Notes: generated by a model from the sequence alone, not told the origin. Positions 36,380 through 45,520 are shown, counted from the first letter of the stretch. The stretch: 64,000 nt of DNA from Rhizobium sp. BK376 (GCF_004341625.1 NZ_SLZG01000001.1:310001-374000), one strand, 5' to 3'. Program-made: numbers and translations.

Positions 36380-36603
36380 AAACTTTTTTTATATTCAATT
36401 CACGCATTTTTCAATATATCCGCTGATCGCTTTCGATTTTAATTTTTGGCGACACTTGATTTCTATTATCTTCTGGATGGTGCCGTTAAAGATTTTTTAT
36501 TTCGGATCTTGCTTCTTCGGGCTCATAACCGAGCAGTTGAGCTGATTTCTGATCAAGATTCCCGATGGAGCGCCGGACACAAACAGGCCCGGCGCCCGAT
36601 TGA

Positions 36604-37176
36604 TCAGCTGATCGGCAGCATGCGCTTCAGGACGTCATCCTTCAGCAGGTAGTGGTGGGTCAGAGCCGCAACGGCGTGACCAAGAGCAAGGATAATGATT
36701 GTCCAAGCAGCGTAGTTGTGCAGCCATTCGAACCATTCAGCGAGCGGCTTGCTGGGACCAAAGAGGCTCGGAATGGAAAACACGCCGAAGAACATGAAAG
36801 GTTCGCCCTGCGCCCAGCGCAGGAGATAGCCAAGCACGATCTGCGCGGTCAGCAGGAGGTATAGCAGATGATGCATGCCCTTGGAGAGGACGCGCATCAG
36901 GCCTTGTTCGGTCGACGCCAGCTTGCGGCCGCTCGTGTTGCGCCAGTAGAGCCGCGCGATGAAGACCACCGTGAAAAGAATACCGAGGGAGATGTGCAGC
37001 GCCTGCAGGAACTTGCGCGGCGGCGAGCCTCTCGCAAACTCGTTGTTCCAGAGATAGGCGGCGACGAAAAGCGCGATGACGAGAAGCGCGGACAGCCAGT
37101 GAAGGGTGATCGTCACCCTGTCATATCGGGATTTCGGGCTTTCAACAGAAGTTACAAGGGTTTGGTCGACGGCCAT
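36604..37176 (-). CDS. Cytochrome b561-type membrane protein
   Basis: This 190-residue protein has four hydrophobic helices and conserved haem-ligand-type His at ITLHWLSALLV, LQALHISLGILF, KGMHHLLYLLL and WLHNYAAW/GHAVAALTHHYLL. The pattern fits the b561/CybB family, electron carriers of the inner membrane, possibly moving electrons from quinol to a periplasmic acceptor or superoxide. It is single-gene, between the AT-rich pair and ribE. Confidence 0.85.
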   Translation of the reverse strand: MAVDQTLVTSVESPKSRYDRVTITLHWLSALLVIALFVAAYLWNNEFARGSPPRKFLQALHISLGILFTVVFIARLYWRNTSGRKLASTEQGLMRVLSKGMHHLLYLLLTAQIVLGYLLRWAQGEPFMFFGVFSIPSLFGPSKPLAEWFEWLHNYAAWTIIILALGHAVAALTHHYLLKDDVLKRMLPIS

Positions 37177-37464
37177 GGGAGGTCTCTTCCTGCAGGTTCG
37201 AATTGGGGCTAAATCGAGGCCCGCGACATAACGCGCAGCAAAAAACCCTGCAACAGCAATAATTTAAGAGATTCTTGACAGTCAGGATTTCAATGCCGCT
37301 AAAATATGATTGAAATTATCATCTTAAGCCCTAAAATTTATGAGATTTACAGACAAGAATCCATTAATCACAATTGCGTGTGATCGAACTCATGACCTGC
37401 AAATGCAAGAGGGCGGAGATGATCTCCGCCCTGTTGCATGGATCCCAAAGCTCGACGAGATGGA
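37177..37464. other. AT-rich intergenic region with ribE-distal hairpin
   Basis: These 288 bases are AT-rich between 37240 and 37380 with no supported gene. They should carry the cytochrome b561 promoter and, near 37411-37431, the end of the ribE transcript. A TTGACA at 37275-37280 on the plus strand has no well-spaced -10 and no plus-strand gene behind it, so I do not call it a promoter. Confidence 0.5.
37411..37431 (-). terminator. Hairpin after ribE
   Basis: Arms gggcggag (37411-37418) and ctccgccc (37424-37431) enclose a 5-base loop about 34 bases past the ribE stop. On the minus strand it is followed by CTCTTGCATTTG, a moderate T-content. It probably ends the glyA-nrdR-ribD-ribE transcript. 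Confidence 0.6.
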
Positions 37465-38085
37465 TCAGATGGCTTTCGACGCCGGGAATTCGGCAAGCCG
37501 CGCGGCATAGCGCGCCATGGTGTCGACCTCGAAATTGACGAAGTCGCCGGCCTTCCGTTCGCCCCAGGTGGTGACTTCGAGCGTATGGCGGATGAGAAGC
37601 ACGTCGAAATCCGTGCCCTCGACGGCGTTGACCGTCAGCGATGTGCCGTCGAGCGCGATCGAGCCCTTGGGCGCGACGAAACGGGCAAGGTGTTCGGGGG
37701 CCCGCAGGCGGAAGCGGGTGGCGTCACCCTCCGCTGTTACCGACAGGATTTCCGCCTTGCCGTCGACATGGCCGGAGACGATATGGCCGCCGAGTTCGTC
37801 GCCGATCTTCAGCGAGCGTTCCAGATTGATATGGCTGCCGGACTTCCAGGCGCCAACAGTCGTCAGGCGCAGCGCCTCTTCCCAGGCTTCCACCTCGAAC
37901 CAGCGACCGTTGCTGCCCTCTTCCGGCAGGCCGGTCACGGTCAGGCAGATGCCGGAATGGGAGATGGACGCGCCCATGTCGATGGTCGCGGGATCGTAAT
38001 TCGTCGCAACCCGCAGCTTGATGCCCTCCTTCAACTCCGAAACAGTCTCAATCGTGCCGATATCGGTGACAATGCCGGTAAACAT
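37465..38085 (-). CDS. ribE: Riboflavin synthase (lumazine-binding, two-domain)
   Basis: This 206-residue enzyme has two lumazine-binding repeats: the first begins MFTGIVTDIGTIE and the second begins about residue 97 (GHIVSGHVDGKAEIL). It dismutates two lumazine molecules to riboflavin, the last step of the pathway. ATG 38085 shares one base with the ribD stop (TGATG), showing tight coupling. It is the last gene of the nrdR-ribD block. Confidence 0.94.
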   Translation of the reverse strand: MFTGIVTDIGTIETVSELKEGIKLRVATNYDPATIDMGASISHSGICLTVTGLPEEGSNGRWFEVEAWEEALRLTTVGAWKSGSHINLERSLKIGDELGGHIVSGHVDGKAEILSVTAEGDATRFRLRAPEHLARFVAPKGSIALDGTSLTVNAVEGTDFDVLLIRHTLEVTTWGERKAGDFVNFEVDTMARYAARLAEFPASKAI

Positions 38086-39227
38086 CAAAGCTCTCTTTCA
38101 AATTCATCGCTGCGATCCTCGCCGAACTGGCGCGTGGCGACATGTGTAAAACCGGAAGGCATATCGGTTGCCTTGAGCGGCGATTCAATACCGCCCTCGC
38201 CGATCATGTCCGGCCCCTGGAACAACAGGATTCGGTCGACCAGGCCAGCCTCAAGGAAAATGCGCGCCGTTCTGGCTCCACCCTCTACCAGAAGCGAGGA
38301 AATGCCGCGCGACGCCAGCCCCGGCAGCAGTTGATCCGGGTGATACGGGCGGCAATAGAGGATTTCGACGCCTGCGGCCTCAAGAGCGGCGCGGCGCACA
38401 TCGCTGCCTGCCGCCTTTTTCCTGTCGGAGGGACTAAGATCCTCGTCGCCGCCCTCTTCGGGGGATACTTCCTCATTGGCAACGGAGATCACAGGCACTT
38501 GCCTGGCGGTCCGCGCGAGCTTGCCGGTGACGGGCAAATCAAGCCACGGATCGAGGACGATCCGGATTGGCGAGCGATGTTCGTCGCCGGGTATCCTCAC
38601 AGTCAACTCCGGATCATCGGCAATAGCGGTTCCTATCCCGACAAGGATCGCGTCGCTCTCGGCGCGCAGGGTTTGGACTGCGGCGCGGGCGGAATCGCCG
38701 GTTATCCTTATCTGCCCCGCGCCCTGTCGGCCGATCATTCCGTCAGCGGAAACGGCAATCTTCAGAGTCACATAGGGCCGCTTGCTCGTCTGGCGCATAA
38801 GATAGCCGGCAAGTGAGCGGCGGCCCTCCTTTTCCAGAATTCCGGTATCGACCGTAATGCCAGCGTCCCGCAACATCTGAATGCCCCGTCCAGACACCCG
38901 CTCATCGGGATCGGTGACGCTGATGGCGACACGCCCGACCTTTGCCGCGATAAGCGCGTTGGCACAGGGTGGTGTCTTGCCGTAATGCGAGCAGGGTTCC
39001 AGAGTGACATAGGCGGTGGCGCCTTCAGCGCGTGCGCCAGCTTCGGCCAAGGCTTGGGGTTCGGCATGCGGACGGCCGCCGATCGCGGTAACCGCGCGCC
39101 CCACGACGGCGCCGTCCTTGACGATCACGCAGCCGACGGATGGATTAGTACCGGTCTGGCCGAGATGGCGGCGCGATATCTCGATCGCCTCCGCCATGAA
39201 CCGTTCGTCGTCCGCCGCTGTTGTCAT
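38085..39227 (-). CDS. ribD: Bifunctional riboflavin deaminase-reductase RibD
   Basis: This 380-residue enzyme fuses a zinc deaminase (HAEPQALAEAG, EPCSHYGKTPPC) to a reductase domain starting near PYVTLKIAVSADGMIG (about 157). It converts the GTP-derived pyrimidine to the ribitylamino form. Length and order are normal. It follows nrdR by 3 bases and overlaps ribE by one, a single operon. Confidence 0.95.
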   Translation of the reverse strand: MTTAADDERFMAEAIEISRRHLGQTGTNPSVGCVIVKDGAVVGRAVTAIGGRPHAEPQALAEAGARAEGATAYVTLEPCSHYGKTPPCANALIAAKVGRVAISVTDPDERVSGRGIQMLRDAGITVDTGILEKEGRRSLAGYLMRQTSKRPYVTLKIAVSADGMIGRQGAGQIRITGDSARAAVQTLRAESDAILVGIGTAIADDPELTVRIPGDEHRSPIRIVLDPWLDLPVTGKLARTARQVPVISVANEEVSPEEGGDEDLSPSDRKKAAGSDVRRAALEAAGVEILYCRPYHPDQLLPGLASRGISSLLVEGGARTARIFLEAGLVDRILLFQGPDMIGEGGIESPLKATDMPSGFTHVATRQFGEDRSDEFEREL

Positions 39228-39230
39228 GGC

Positions 39231-39707
39231 TCAATGGTCCAATGGATCACGCGCTATCTTGGCATTGATCTCGGAAATAAGCTTCTCGAAATCCTCGGCA
39301 TGCGTAAAATCACGATAGACCGAGGCATAACGCACGAAGCCGACGTCATCCAGGCTCTTCATGGCTTCGAGCACCTGCAGGCCGATCTGCTCGGAGCTGA
39401 TTTCCGTCTCGCCGGAGCTTTCGAGGCGGCGGACGATGCCGGATACGGCGCGCTCGATGCGTTCCCGCTCGATCGGGCGCTTGCGCAACGCCACCTCGAA
39501 GGAGCGAACGAGCTTGTCGCGATCGAAGGGAACCTTGCGACCGGTCTTCTTGATGACCATGAGCTCGCGCAGCTGCACGCGCTCGAAGGTCGTGAAGCGG
39601 CCGCCACAATCCGGGCAGATGCGCCGCCGGCGGATGGAGGTATTATCCTCCGCCGGGCGCGAATCCTTGACCTGGGTGTCTTCCGAGCCGCAATAGGGAC
39701 AACGCAT
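39231..39707 (-). CDS. nrdR: Transcriptional repressor NrdR
   Basis: This 158-residue regulator has a zinc ribbon (CPYCG ... CPDCG) and an ATP-cone domain ([20 protein letters not shown]). It senses ATP/dATP and represses ribonucleotide reductase genes. Length is normal. It lies 8 bases after glyA and 3 before ribD. Confidence 0.96.
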   Translation of the reverse strand: MRCPYCGSEDTQVKDSRPAEDNTSIRRRRICPDCGGRFTTFERVQLRELMVIKKTGRKVPFDRDKLVRSFEVALRKRPIERERIERAVSGIVRRLESSGETEISSEQIGLQVLEAMKSLDDVGFVRYASVYRDFTHAEDFEKLISEINAKIARDPLDH

Positions 39708-39715
39708 GAGCTGGC

Positions 39716-41014
39716 TTAGCCCATGTAGTCGTACATCGGGAAGCGACCGGTGAGATCGACGACCTTTCCGCGCACCGCAGCCTCGACGGCCGCATTGCCC
39801 TCGTCGGAATTGGCAGCCTTCAGGCCATCCAGAACCTCGATGATGAGATTGCCGATTTGCCGGAACTCGGCTTCCTTGAAGCCGCGCGTCGTGCCGGCCG
39901 GCGCGCCAAGGCGCACGCCCGAGGTGACGAAAGGCTTTTCCGGATCGAAGGGAATGCCGTTCTTGTTGCAGGTGATGTAGGCGCGGCCGAGGGCGGCTTC
40001 AGCGCGCTTGCCCGTTGCGTTCTTCTTGCGCAGGTCGACCAGCATCAGGTGGTTGTCCGTGCCGCCAGATACGACGTCGAGGCCGCCCGCGATCAGCGTT
40101 TCGGCCAGCGCCTTGGCGTTCTTGACGATCTGCGCGGCATAGTCCTTGAACTCGGGCTGCAGCGCCTCACCGAAGGCAACGGCCTTGGCGGCGATGATGT
40201 GCATCAGCGGGCCGCCCTGCAGGCCGGGGAAGACGGCCGAGTTCAGCTTCTTTGCCAGTTCTTCGTCATTGGTCAGAATGACGCCGCCGCGCGGGCCGCG
40301 GAGCGACTTGTGCGTGGTCGTGGTGGCAACATGGCAATGCGGGAATGGCGACGGATGCTGGCCGCCGGCAACGAGACCGGCGATGTGGGCCATGTCGACC
40401 ATCAGATAGGCGCCAACGCTGTCGGCGATTTCGCGGAAGCGCTTCCAGTCCCAGATGCGGGAATAGGCCGTGCCGCCGGCGATGATGAGCTTCGGCTTGG
40501 TTTCCTCGGCCTTGCGGGCGACTTCGTCCATGTCGAGCAGGTTGTCGCCTTCGCGAACGCCGTAAGAAACGACGTTGAACCACTTGCCGGACATGTTGAC
40601 CGGCGAACCATGCGTCAGGTGGCCGCCCGAGTTGAGGTCGAGGCCCATGAAGGTGTCGCCCGGCTGCAGCAGCGCCAGGAACACTGCCTGGTTCATTTGG
40701 CTGCCGGAGTTCGGCTGGACGTTGGCGAAATTGACGCCGAACAGCTTCTTGGCGCGTTCGATCGCGAGTTCTTCAGCAATATCGACGAACTGGCAGCCAC
40801 CATAGTAGCGCTTGCCGGGGTAACCCTCGGCATATTTGTTCGTCATGATGGAGCCCTGCGCTTCGAGAACGGCGCGGGAAACGATGTTTTCCGAGGCGAT
40901 CAGCTCGATTTCATGCCGCTGGCGACCCAGCTCCTTGCCGATCGCGCCAAAGATTTCCGGATCGGTTTCGGCAAGCGAGCGATTGAAGAAGAGTTCGGTG
41001 GAAGCGTTTGTCAT
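39716..41014 (-). CDS. glyA: Serine hydroxymethyltransferase
   Basis: This 432-residue PLP enzyme interconverts serine and glycine with tetrahydrofolate. The PLP lysine lies in [15 protein letters not shown], and the N-terminal [15 protein letters not shown] and YPGKRYYGG motifs are conserved. It heads the operon glyA-nrdR-ribD-ribE on the minus strand. A purine-rich site precedes ATG 41014. Confidence 0.96.
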   Translation of the reverse strand: MTNASTELFFNRSLAETDPEIFGAIGKELGRQRHEIELIASENIVSRAVLEAQGSIMTNKYAEGYPGKRYYGGCQFVDIAEELAIERAKKLFGVNFANVQPNSGSQMNQAVFLALLQPGDTFMGLDLNSGGHLTHGSPVNMSGKWFNVVSYGVREGDNLLDMDEVARKAEETKPKLIIAGGTAYSRIWDWKRFREIADSVGAYLMVDMAHIAGLVAGGQHPSPFPHCHVATTTTHKSLRGPRGGVILTNDEELAKKLNSAVFPGLQGGPLMHIIAAKAVAFGEALQPEFKDYAAQIVKNAKALAETLIAGGLDVVSGGTDNHLMLVDLRKKNATGKRAEAALGRAYITCNKNGIPFDPEKPFVTSGVRLGAPAGTTRGFKEAEFRQIGNLIIEVLDGLKAANSDEGNAAVEAAVRGKVVDLTGRFPMYDYMG

Positions 41015-41665
41015 GGTGAAGGCTCCTGAACGGGAATGGCGAAGGTATTAGCGTTCCGCCATTCCAAGAGCAATACGATCAGCGACATTTGCTGGGCAAA
41101 CTACGGTGAGACGAAATGAAGGAGAGGATGCCGAAGCCCGTGGCGGCATGCTGGTGGCATGTTCCAGCAAAATCCGGGAATTTCAGAACAATAGAGATAA
41201 CTAAAACAGCATCCACGGATTGACAGATCATTACAGCCAGAGCTAGAAGAAATGACGGTTTACTCGCAGGTCTTCTCCAATGCGCATCGCTGGCGGACTT
41301 TTGCAATCGGGTGCATCAGTCGGTTCTGCCGTCGGGGGCAGAGGCGCAAAACTTGCCTGCAAGTCCGCAACAGCTCGCGATACTTCTATCTATATTTCAA
41401 GCTATATATTTGCAGTAATCGCCTCTGCTGCTGGACAATTTCGTCTCTGTATTTCCCATTATGAGATGACCTCTCGATCAAATCTTGCGATTTCATTCCC
41501 TAAATTTCCAAAAATATTTCCCGATATTCCGCCGCCCCGGGATTTCGGTCCTCTTGGCATTTGGTGTAACGTTTTATGCTTCACCTTTGCCATTCTTACC
41601 CTGTGAATTTGGACCATGCCCGGTTCGAAGACAGGTAGCGCTCACAAAAATGGGGGTCGTAAGAA
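41015..41665. other. Long intergenic region upstream of glyA
   Basis: These 651 bases lie between the divergent glyA and SHOCT genes. Only short frames without motifs are present. The centre (about 41385-41415) is AT-rich with tata-repeats. The region likely contains the glyA promoter; no riboswitch fold was recognised. Confidence 0.5.
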
Positions 41666-41953
41666 ATGTATTTTATTCTCTGGATCATCATTGGCTGCAT
41701 CTGCGCGGCCATCTGCTCAAACATGGCCAGAAGCCGTGGACGCGGCAGCGGCCTTTGGGCGGTTCTCGGCTTTTTCCTGGGATTGCTGGCAATCCTGATC
41801 CTAGCGGTCATGGGGAATACCAACGAACGGCTCACGGTCAGTTCCGCCTCAAGGGGCGAGGAAATCGCTAAGCTCAAGCAGCTCCACGACGAGGGCGTGC
41901 TGACGGAGGATGAATTCGAGCAGGAAAAGCGCCAATTGCTGGCAAGGGGCTGA
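41666..41953 (+). CDS. SHOCT-domain membrane protein
   Basis: This 95-residue protein has two hydrophobic stretches near the N-terminus (residues 2-18 and 30-49) and a C-terminal SHOCT helix-pair (EEIAKLKQLHDEGVLTEDEF). SHOCT motifs are oligomerisation modules of unknown function. ATG 41666 is preceded by a GGTCGTAAG stretch, a weak ribosome binding site. The stop is followed 7 bases later by a large perfect hairpin. Confidence 0.72.
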   Translation: MYFILWIIIGCICAAICSNMARSRGRGSGLWAVLGFFLGLLAILILAVMGNTNERLTVSSASRGEEIAKLKQLHDEGVLTEDEFEQEKRQLLARG

Positions 41954-41960
41954 ACGCCAC

Positions 41961-42004
41961 GTGCATCGAATGGCCGGATTTCGGGATCCGGCCATTCGAT
42001 GCAC
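41961..42004 (+). repeat. Perfect 19-base inverted repeat after the SHOCT gene
   Basis: Arms gtgcatcgaatggccggat (41961-41979) and its exact complement (41986-42004) enclose a 6-base loop, 7 bases after the SHOCT stop. No T-run follows, so it is either a non-canonical terminator or an RNA-stability hairpin. Confidence 0.6.
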
Positions 42005-42082
42005 ACGGATCAGCCACTGTTGCCGGCTGGATCAATCGGCTATTGGGCCTTGCGGCAAAATAGAGCGGCGGCAGCCCAAGAA

Positions 42083-42104
42083 AAAAGGGGCTTGCGCCCC
42101 TTTT
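42083..42104 (-). terminator. Terminator after the L,D-transpeptidase gene
   Basis: Arms aaaaggggc (42083-42091) and gcccctttt (42096-42104) pair with a 4-base loop. On the minus strand the stem is followed by a run of six T's, the pattern of an intrinsic terminator, 63 bases past the transpeptidase stop at 42167. Confidence 0.75.
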
Positions 42105-42166
42105 CAATCACGAAAGTCTTTCGCCCTAGGCCTCTCCCGCAAGAGAGGGCTACAGGCAAATGCCGC

Positions 42167-43477
42167 TTACTGAACCGGCTGCTCCATGCCCTGCGTCGTG
42201 TCGAGCGCGAGTTGGGCGTTGCCATCGAGCTGATAGATGTCGTCACGGAACTGCACGACATTGTTCTGCATGGCCCAGGCGGAGATATAGGCGAAATACA
42301 CCGGCACTTCTTCCGGCAACTCGATCGGCGTGTTGACGCGGCTGGCGATGACGCTCTCGATACGCTGGCGCGGCCATTCCGGGTTTTCCGACAGCAGCCA
42401 GACGGCAAGGTCGCGGACGTTCTGTACGCGCACGCAGCCCGATGAGTCGAAACGCATCAGCTTGTTGAACAGGCCCTGCTCCGGCGTGTCGTGCATGTAT
42501 TCGTTGTTCGGATTGTGGAAGTTGATCTTCGTGGAGGCCATGGCGTTGTTCTTGCCCGGGTCCTGACGGAACATCAGGTTCGGCGCCTTGTCGGCATTCC
42601 AGTCGATCGTCTCCGGCGCAATTTCCGTGCCCTTGGGATCGAAAAGGCGGATGTTGTTCTTCGTGAGGTAGGTCGGGTCCTTGCGCATCAGCGGAACGAT
42701 ATCCTTCTCGATGATCGAGCGAGGCGCCGTCCAGTAAGGATTGAGCATGACCTCGTAGATCTTCGAATTGATGATGTGCGTCGGGCGGCTGATGCGGCCG
42801 ACGATCGCCTCGTGGCGTAGCGCCACCTGACCATCCTGAACCGCTTCGACATAGGTCGCCGGGATGTTGACCATGACGTGACGGCGGCCGAGATCGGCCG
42901 GAAAGGTCTGCAGGCGGATGAGGTTGGTGTTCAGCTGCTGCAGGCGAACGTCAGCCGGCACGTTGAGCGCCTTGATCGTGTATTCGCCGAGCACGCCATC
43001 CGGCGGCAGGCCGTGACGGGCCTGGAAGCGCTTGACGGCACCGTCGACGTAGGAATCGAAGGAAGACGACATGCCAGCGCCGCGCGGCAGGTCGCCGACG
43101 ATCGCCAGATGCTGGCGCAGAGCCTGGACGGCTGGATCGGTCACGCCGAGCTGCAATTTCTGCTGACCGGCCGGGTTAACCTGCGGCCAGCCGCCATTGG
43201 CAACAATGCTCTGATACTGGGCAATCGCCTGCTGGATGTTCGGAACCGAATTCGGGCTGAGGATCGGAGTGTTGGACAGCACCGGGATCGCGGTACGCGA
43301 GGCGGCGCCTGCATCGAACTGGTCGTCCCAGTTGCCGCGAGAGCGCGCATTGATCAGCTCATCTAGCGCCGATTGCTGCGCAAGGGCGGGGGCTGCCAAG
43401 GCTGCCGCACCAAAGGTTGCCGCCGACCGCAGGAAAGAGCGGCGCGAGAAAGATCCAGTTTCGTTTTTCTTCGACAT
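42167..43477 (-). CDS. L,D-transpeptidase with twin-arginine signal (YcbB-like)
   Basis: This 436-residue enzyme starts with a Tat signal (SRRSFLRS, residues 11-18) ending near AALAAPALA at 33. A peptidoglycan-binding-like segment (AVQALRQHLAIVG ... VKRFQARHGLPPDGVLG) and the YkuD catalytic domain follow, with the active-site motif HDTPEQGLF and Cys348 in SSGCVR. It makes 3-3 cross-links or attaches proteins to peptidoglycan in the periplasm. The regulator LdtR lies 2.2 kb downstream on the map; relatives encode the two side by side. It ends at a terminator. Confidence 0.87.
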   Translation of the reverse strand: MSKKNETGSFSRRSFLRSAATFGAAALAAPALAQQSALDELINARSRGNWDDQFDAGAASRTAIPVLSNTPILSPNSVPNIQQAIAQYQSIVANGGWPQVNPAGQQKLQLGVTDPAVQALRQHLAIVGDLPRGAGMSSSFDSYVDGAVKRFQARHGLPPDGVLGEYTIKALNVPADVRLQQLNTNLIRLQTFPADLGRRHVMVNIPATYVEAVQDGQVALRHEAIVGRISRPTHIINSKIYEVMLNPYWTAPRSIIEKDIVPLMRKDPTYLTKNNIRLFDPKGTEIAPETIDWNADKAPNLMFRQDPGKNNAMASTKINFHNPNNEYMHDTPEQGLFNKLMRFDSSGCVRVQNVRDLAVWLLSENPEWPRQRIESVIASRVNTPIELPEEVPVYFAYISAWAMQNNVVQFRDDIYQLDGNAQLALDTTQGMEQPVQ

Positions 43478-43942
43478 GTCCCACCGTTAAAAGCTGCAGG
43501 GAATTTTGCCGTCCGCAGCCGAGAGCGAAATGAGTTTCAACTCATGCACCTAACGCAGTCCCTACCAATCGGTTGCCCCTGCACACCATAGAAACTTCGC
43601 GTCCGGACATCACAATATTGCGAGCCCAGAACGCAGGGCATGATAGATAGTGATCATGAAAGCGCTGGTTGCCGTGTCTTTCCGCTCTCACACCATTATG
43701 GCCAATTCGTGTTCCGCGGCATGAAACTTGCCTTCACGCGGGGTCAGGAGGCCGATAGCTCTGTGGATTGCAGAAAAACCACGGTATTGGCGGGGTTAAT
43801 AGCGCAAGGCATCGGAGCGTCAATCGCTCAAATGACGCCGGTTGGCGCAATCCGCAAAGTTGCGGTGGAGCGTGGCAAAAACCGCACAGCCTAGAGATGC
43901 GGAATCCCAAATGGCAGTTCTAGCCCGGCCTGATATCGCCGC

Positions 43943-43970
43943 TTGACTCATTCATAGCTGTCTGGCTATA
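43943..43970 (+). promoter_or_regulatory. Promoter of the ArsR-SRPBCC operon
   Basis: TTGACT (43943-43948) and GCTATA (43965-43970) are separated by 16 bases, a good sigma70-type pair, 31 bases before the GTG start of the ArsR gene. The octamer ttcatagc occurs inside the promoter (43951-43958) and again at 43977-43984, which suggests a repressor site. Confidence 0.6.
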
Positions 43971-43974
43971 CGTT

Positions 43975-44000
43975 AATTCATAGCCAACGAGGTATGAATT
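43975..44000 (+). promoter_or_regulatory. Candidate ArsR operator
   Basis: The inverted repeat aattcata (43975-43982) / tatgaatt (43993-44000), with a 10-base spacer, lies directly before the ArsR start at 44002 and could be its autoregulatory operator. Confidence 0.55.
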
Positions 44001-44001
44001 A

Positions 44002-44325
44002 GTGTCTGACGCTCATGACGTGCTCTTCAGGACCCTTGCCGATCCGACTCGCAGGGCGATTTTCGAGCGGCTGTGCCGTGAAGGAGAAAAGACGGTCGGG
44101 GCGCTGACGGCTCACGCCGGCGTCTCGCAGCCGGTCGTCTCGAAACATCTAGGCCTCCTGAAGCGCGCCGGCCTTGTACTCGACCGCCACGAGGGCCGCC
44201 AGACGCACTATAGCGCCAAGGTCGCAGCGCTTGCCCCGCTGGTCGACTGGACGAGCCAGATGGCCGGGTTCTGGGAAAACCGCTTCGACGATCTCGAAGA
44301 CCTGCTCCAAAGGATGGACCAATGA
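44002..44325 (+). CDS. ArsR-family repressor
   Basis: This 107-residue winged-helix protein (LADPTRRAIFERLCREG, then AHAGVSQPVVSKHLGLLKRAGLV) lacks the CxCxxC metal motif of classical ArsR, so it probably senses something other than thiophilic metals. It starts with GTG. It overlaps the SRPBCC gene by 4 bases (ATGA), the common ArsR-SRPBCC pairing in which the repressor controls its partner. Confidence 0.85.
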   Translation: MSDAHDVLFRTLADPTRRAIFERLCREGEKTVGALTAHAGVSQPVVSKHLGLLKRAGLVLDRHEGRQTHYSAKVAALAPLVDWTSQMAGFWENRFDDLEDLLQRMDQ

Positions 44326-44753
44326 ACGAAGCATCGGCCGAGACACGCACCGTCGTCGTCGAGCGCAACATCCCTCACCCGCCGGAAAAGATCTGGCGCG
44401 CGCTGACGCAACCGCACCTGATCGAGGAATGGCTTATGAAGAACGACTTCAAGCCTGAGGTAGGTCACCGTTTCAATCTTCGAGGAGACTGGGGCGGCGT
44501 TCTGGACTGCGAGGTCCTGACCCTCGAGCAGAACAAGAAGCTCTCCTACACCTGGAATTACGTGCACGACGATGCTGCCTACGACCTGAGGAGCGTCGTG
44601 ACCCTGACCCTCACGCCGACGAGCACGGGGACCCATCTGCGCATGGAACAGTCAGGCTTCAGGCCGGGCCAGAAGCAGGCCTACAACGGCGCGCATCACG
44701 GATGGCAGGGCTTCTTCGGAGCTCTCGAGAAAGTTCTGGCACGGATAGATTGA
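44322..44753 (+). CDS. SRPBCC (AHSA1-like) domain protein
   Basis: This 143-residue protein has the activator-of-Hsp90-homologue SRPBCC fold (VVVERNIPHPPEKIWRALTQ, HRFNLRGDWGG, and the last helix HHGWQGFFGALEKVL). It is a hydrophobic-ligand-binding fold; the ligand is not known. It overlaps the ArsR stop (ATGA) and is followed by a VOC gene 79 bases later. Confidence 0.85.
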   Translation: MNEASAETRTVVVERNIPHPPEKIWRALTQPHLIEEWLMKNDFKPEVGHRFNLRGDWGGVLDCEVLTLEQNKKLSYTWNYVHDDAAYDLRSVVTLTLTPTSTGTHLRMEQSGFRPGQKQAYNGAHHGWQGFFGALEKVLARID

Positions 44754-44832
44754 GGTCTGCCTGGCGCCACTCGATGACGAACATTTTAAAAGAACGGACG
44801 CACCGGAAAGGTGTCAAACGGAGGAAATACCA

Positions 44833-45225
44833 ATGAAAATCAAGCTGACCACCCTATATGTCGACGACCAGGAAAAGGCACTGCGCTTTTACACCGACGT
44901 GCTGGGCTTCACCAAGAAGGCCGATTTCAGCAATGGGCCGTTTCGCTGGCTGACGGTTGCCTCGGCCGACGAGCCCGATGGAACCGAACTGCAACTCGCG
45001 CTCAACGACAATCCGGCGGCAAAGGCCTATCAGCAAGCCATGTTCCAGCAGGGCCAGCCCGCACTCATGCTCTTCACAGACGACATCAAGGGCGACTACG
45101 AGCGCATCAAGACGCGCGGCGGCGAGTTCAAAATGCCACCCACCGAGGTAACCGGCTCGACCATCGCCCAGTTGAACGACACCTGCGGCAACCTCGTTCA
45201 AATCACCCAGCTGGCGCGGTGGTAA
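44833..45225 (+). CDS. VOC-family protein (glyoxalase-like)
   Basis: This 130-residue protein has the paired betaalphabetabetabeta modules of VOC proteins (LTTLYVDDQEKALRFYTDVLGF and the last NDTCGNLVQITQL). It may be a metal-dependent lyase or dioxygenase; candidate metal ligands are not unambiguous. It follows the SRPBCC gene and shares the operon. Confidence 0.8.
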   Translation: MKIKLTTLYVDDQEKALRFYTDVLGFTKKADFSNGPFRWLTVASADEPDGTELQLALNDNPAAKAYQQAMFQQGQPALMLFTDDIKGDYERIKTRGGEFKMPPTEVTGSTIAQLNDTCGNLVQITQLARW

Positions 45226-45298
45226 GGCCGGCGTTCACCGGTCGGACAGATCCACGATAGGCAGCCAGTACTCAGCTTGTTCTCAACAGGAGATACCA

Positions 45299-45520
45299 TT
45301 GAACTGGAACAAATATCTTCGGCAGGCCCACCGCTGGCTGTCGATCATTTTTACGCTGACGGTGATCGCCAACTTCGTTGCGATGGCACTGGGGCAGCCA
45401 CCTTCCTGGGTGGTCTACTCGCCCTTGCCCCCGCTCTTCCTGTTGCTGTTCAGCGGGCTGTATTTATTCGCGCTGCCGTATGCAGCGACGCGGCGCGGCG
45501 TCGGACGGGTACGCGGATAG
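45299..45520 (+). CDS. Small two-helix membrane protein
   Basis: This 73-residue protein has membrane stretches at about 15-33 and 41-60 (LFLLLFSGLYLFALPY) and starts MNWNKYLRQAHRWLS. It starts with TTG 45299, after a CAGGAGAT site, with no nearer ATG. It resembles small proteins that accompany ArsR-SRPBCC-VOC operons in rhizobia. Confidence 0.65.
   Translation: MNWNKYLRQAHRWLSIIFTLTVIANFVAMALGQPPSWVVYSPLPPLFLLLFSGLYLFALPYAATRRGVGRVRG

Larger units (their letters stand above)
43478..44001. other. Intergenic region upstream of the ArsR operon
   Basis: These 524 bases hold a promoter/operator at the 3' end, described separately, and a weak open frame at 43640-43894 with no ribosome binding site or recognised motif. 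I do not call that frame a gene. Confidence 0.5.

Noticed and set aside
37275..37305. TTGACA as a plus-strand promoter
   Set aside because: The nearest -10-like sequence is 19 bases away and no plus-strand gene follows.
39857..41029. 390-codon frame opposite glyA
   Set aside because: Antisense shadow of a core gene; no motif in the translation.
43640..43894. 84-codon frame in the gap before the ArsR gene
   Set aside because: No ribosome binding site and no motif; left as part of the intergenic region.
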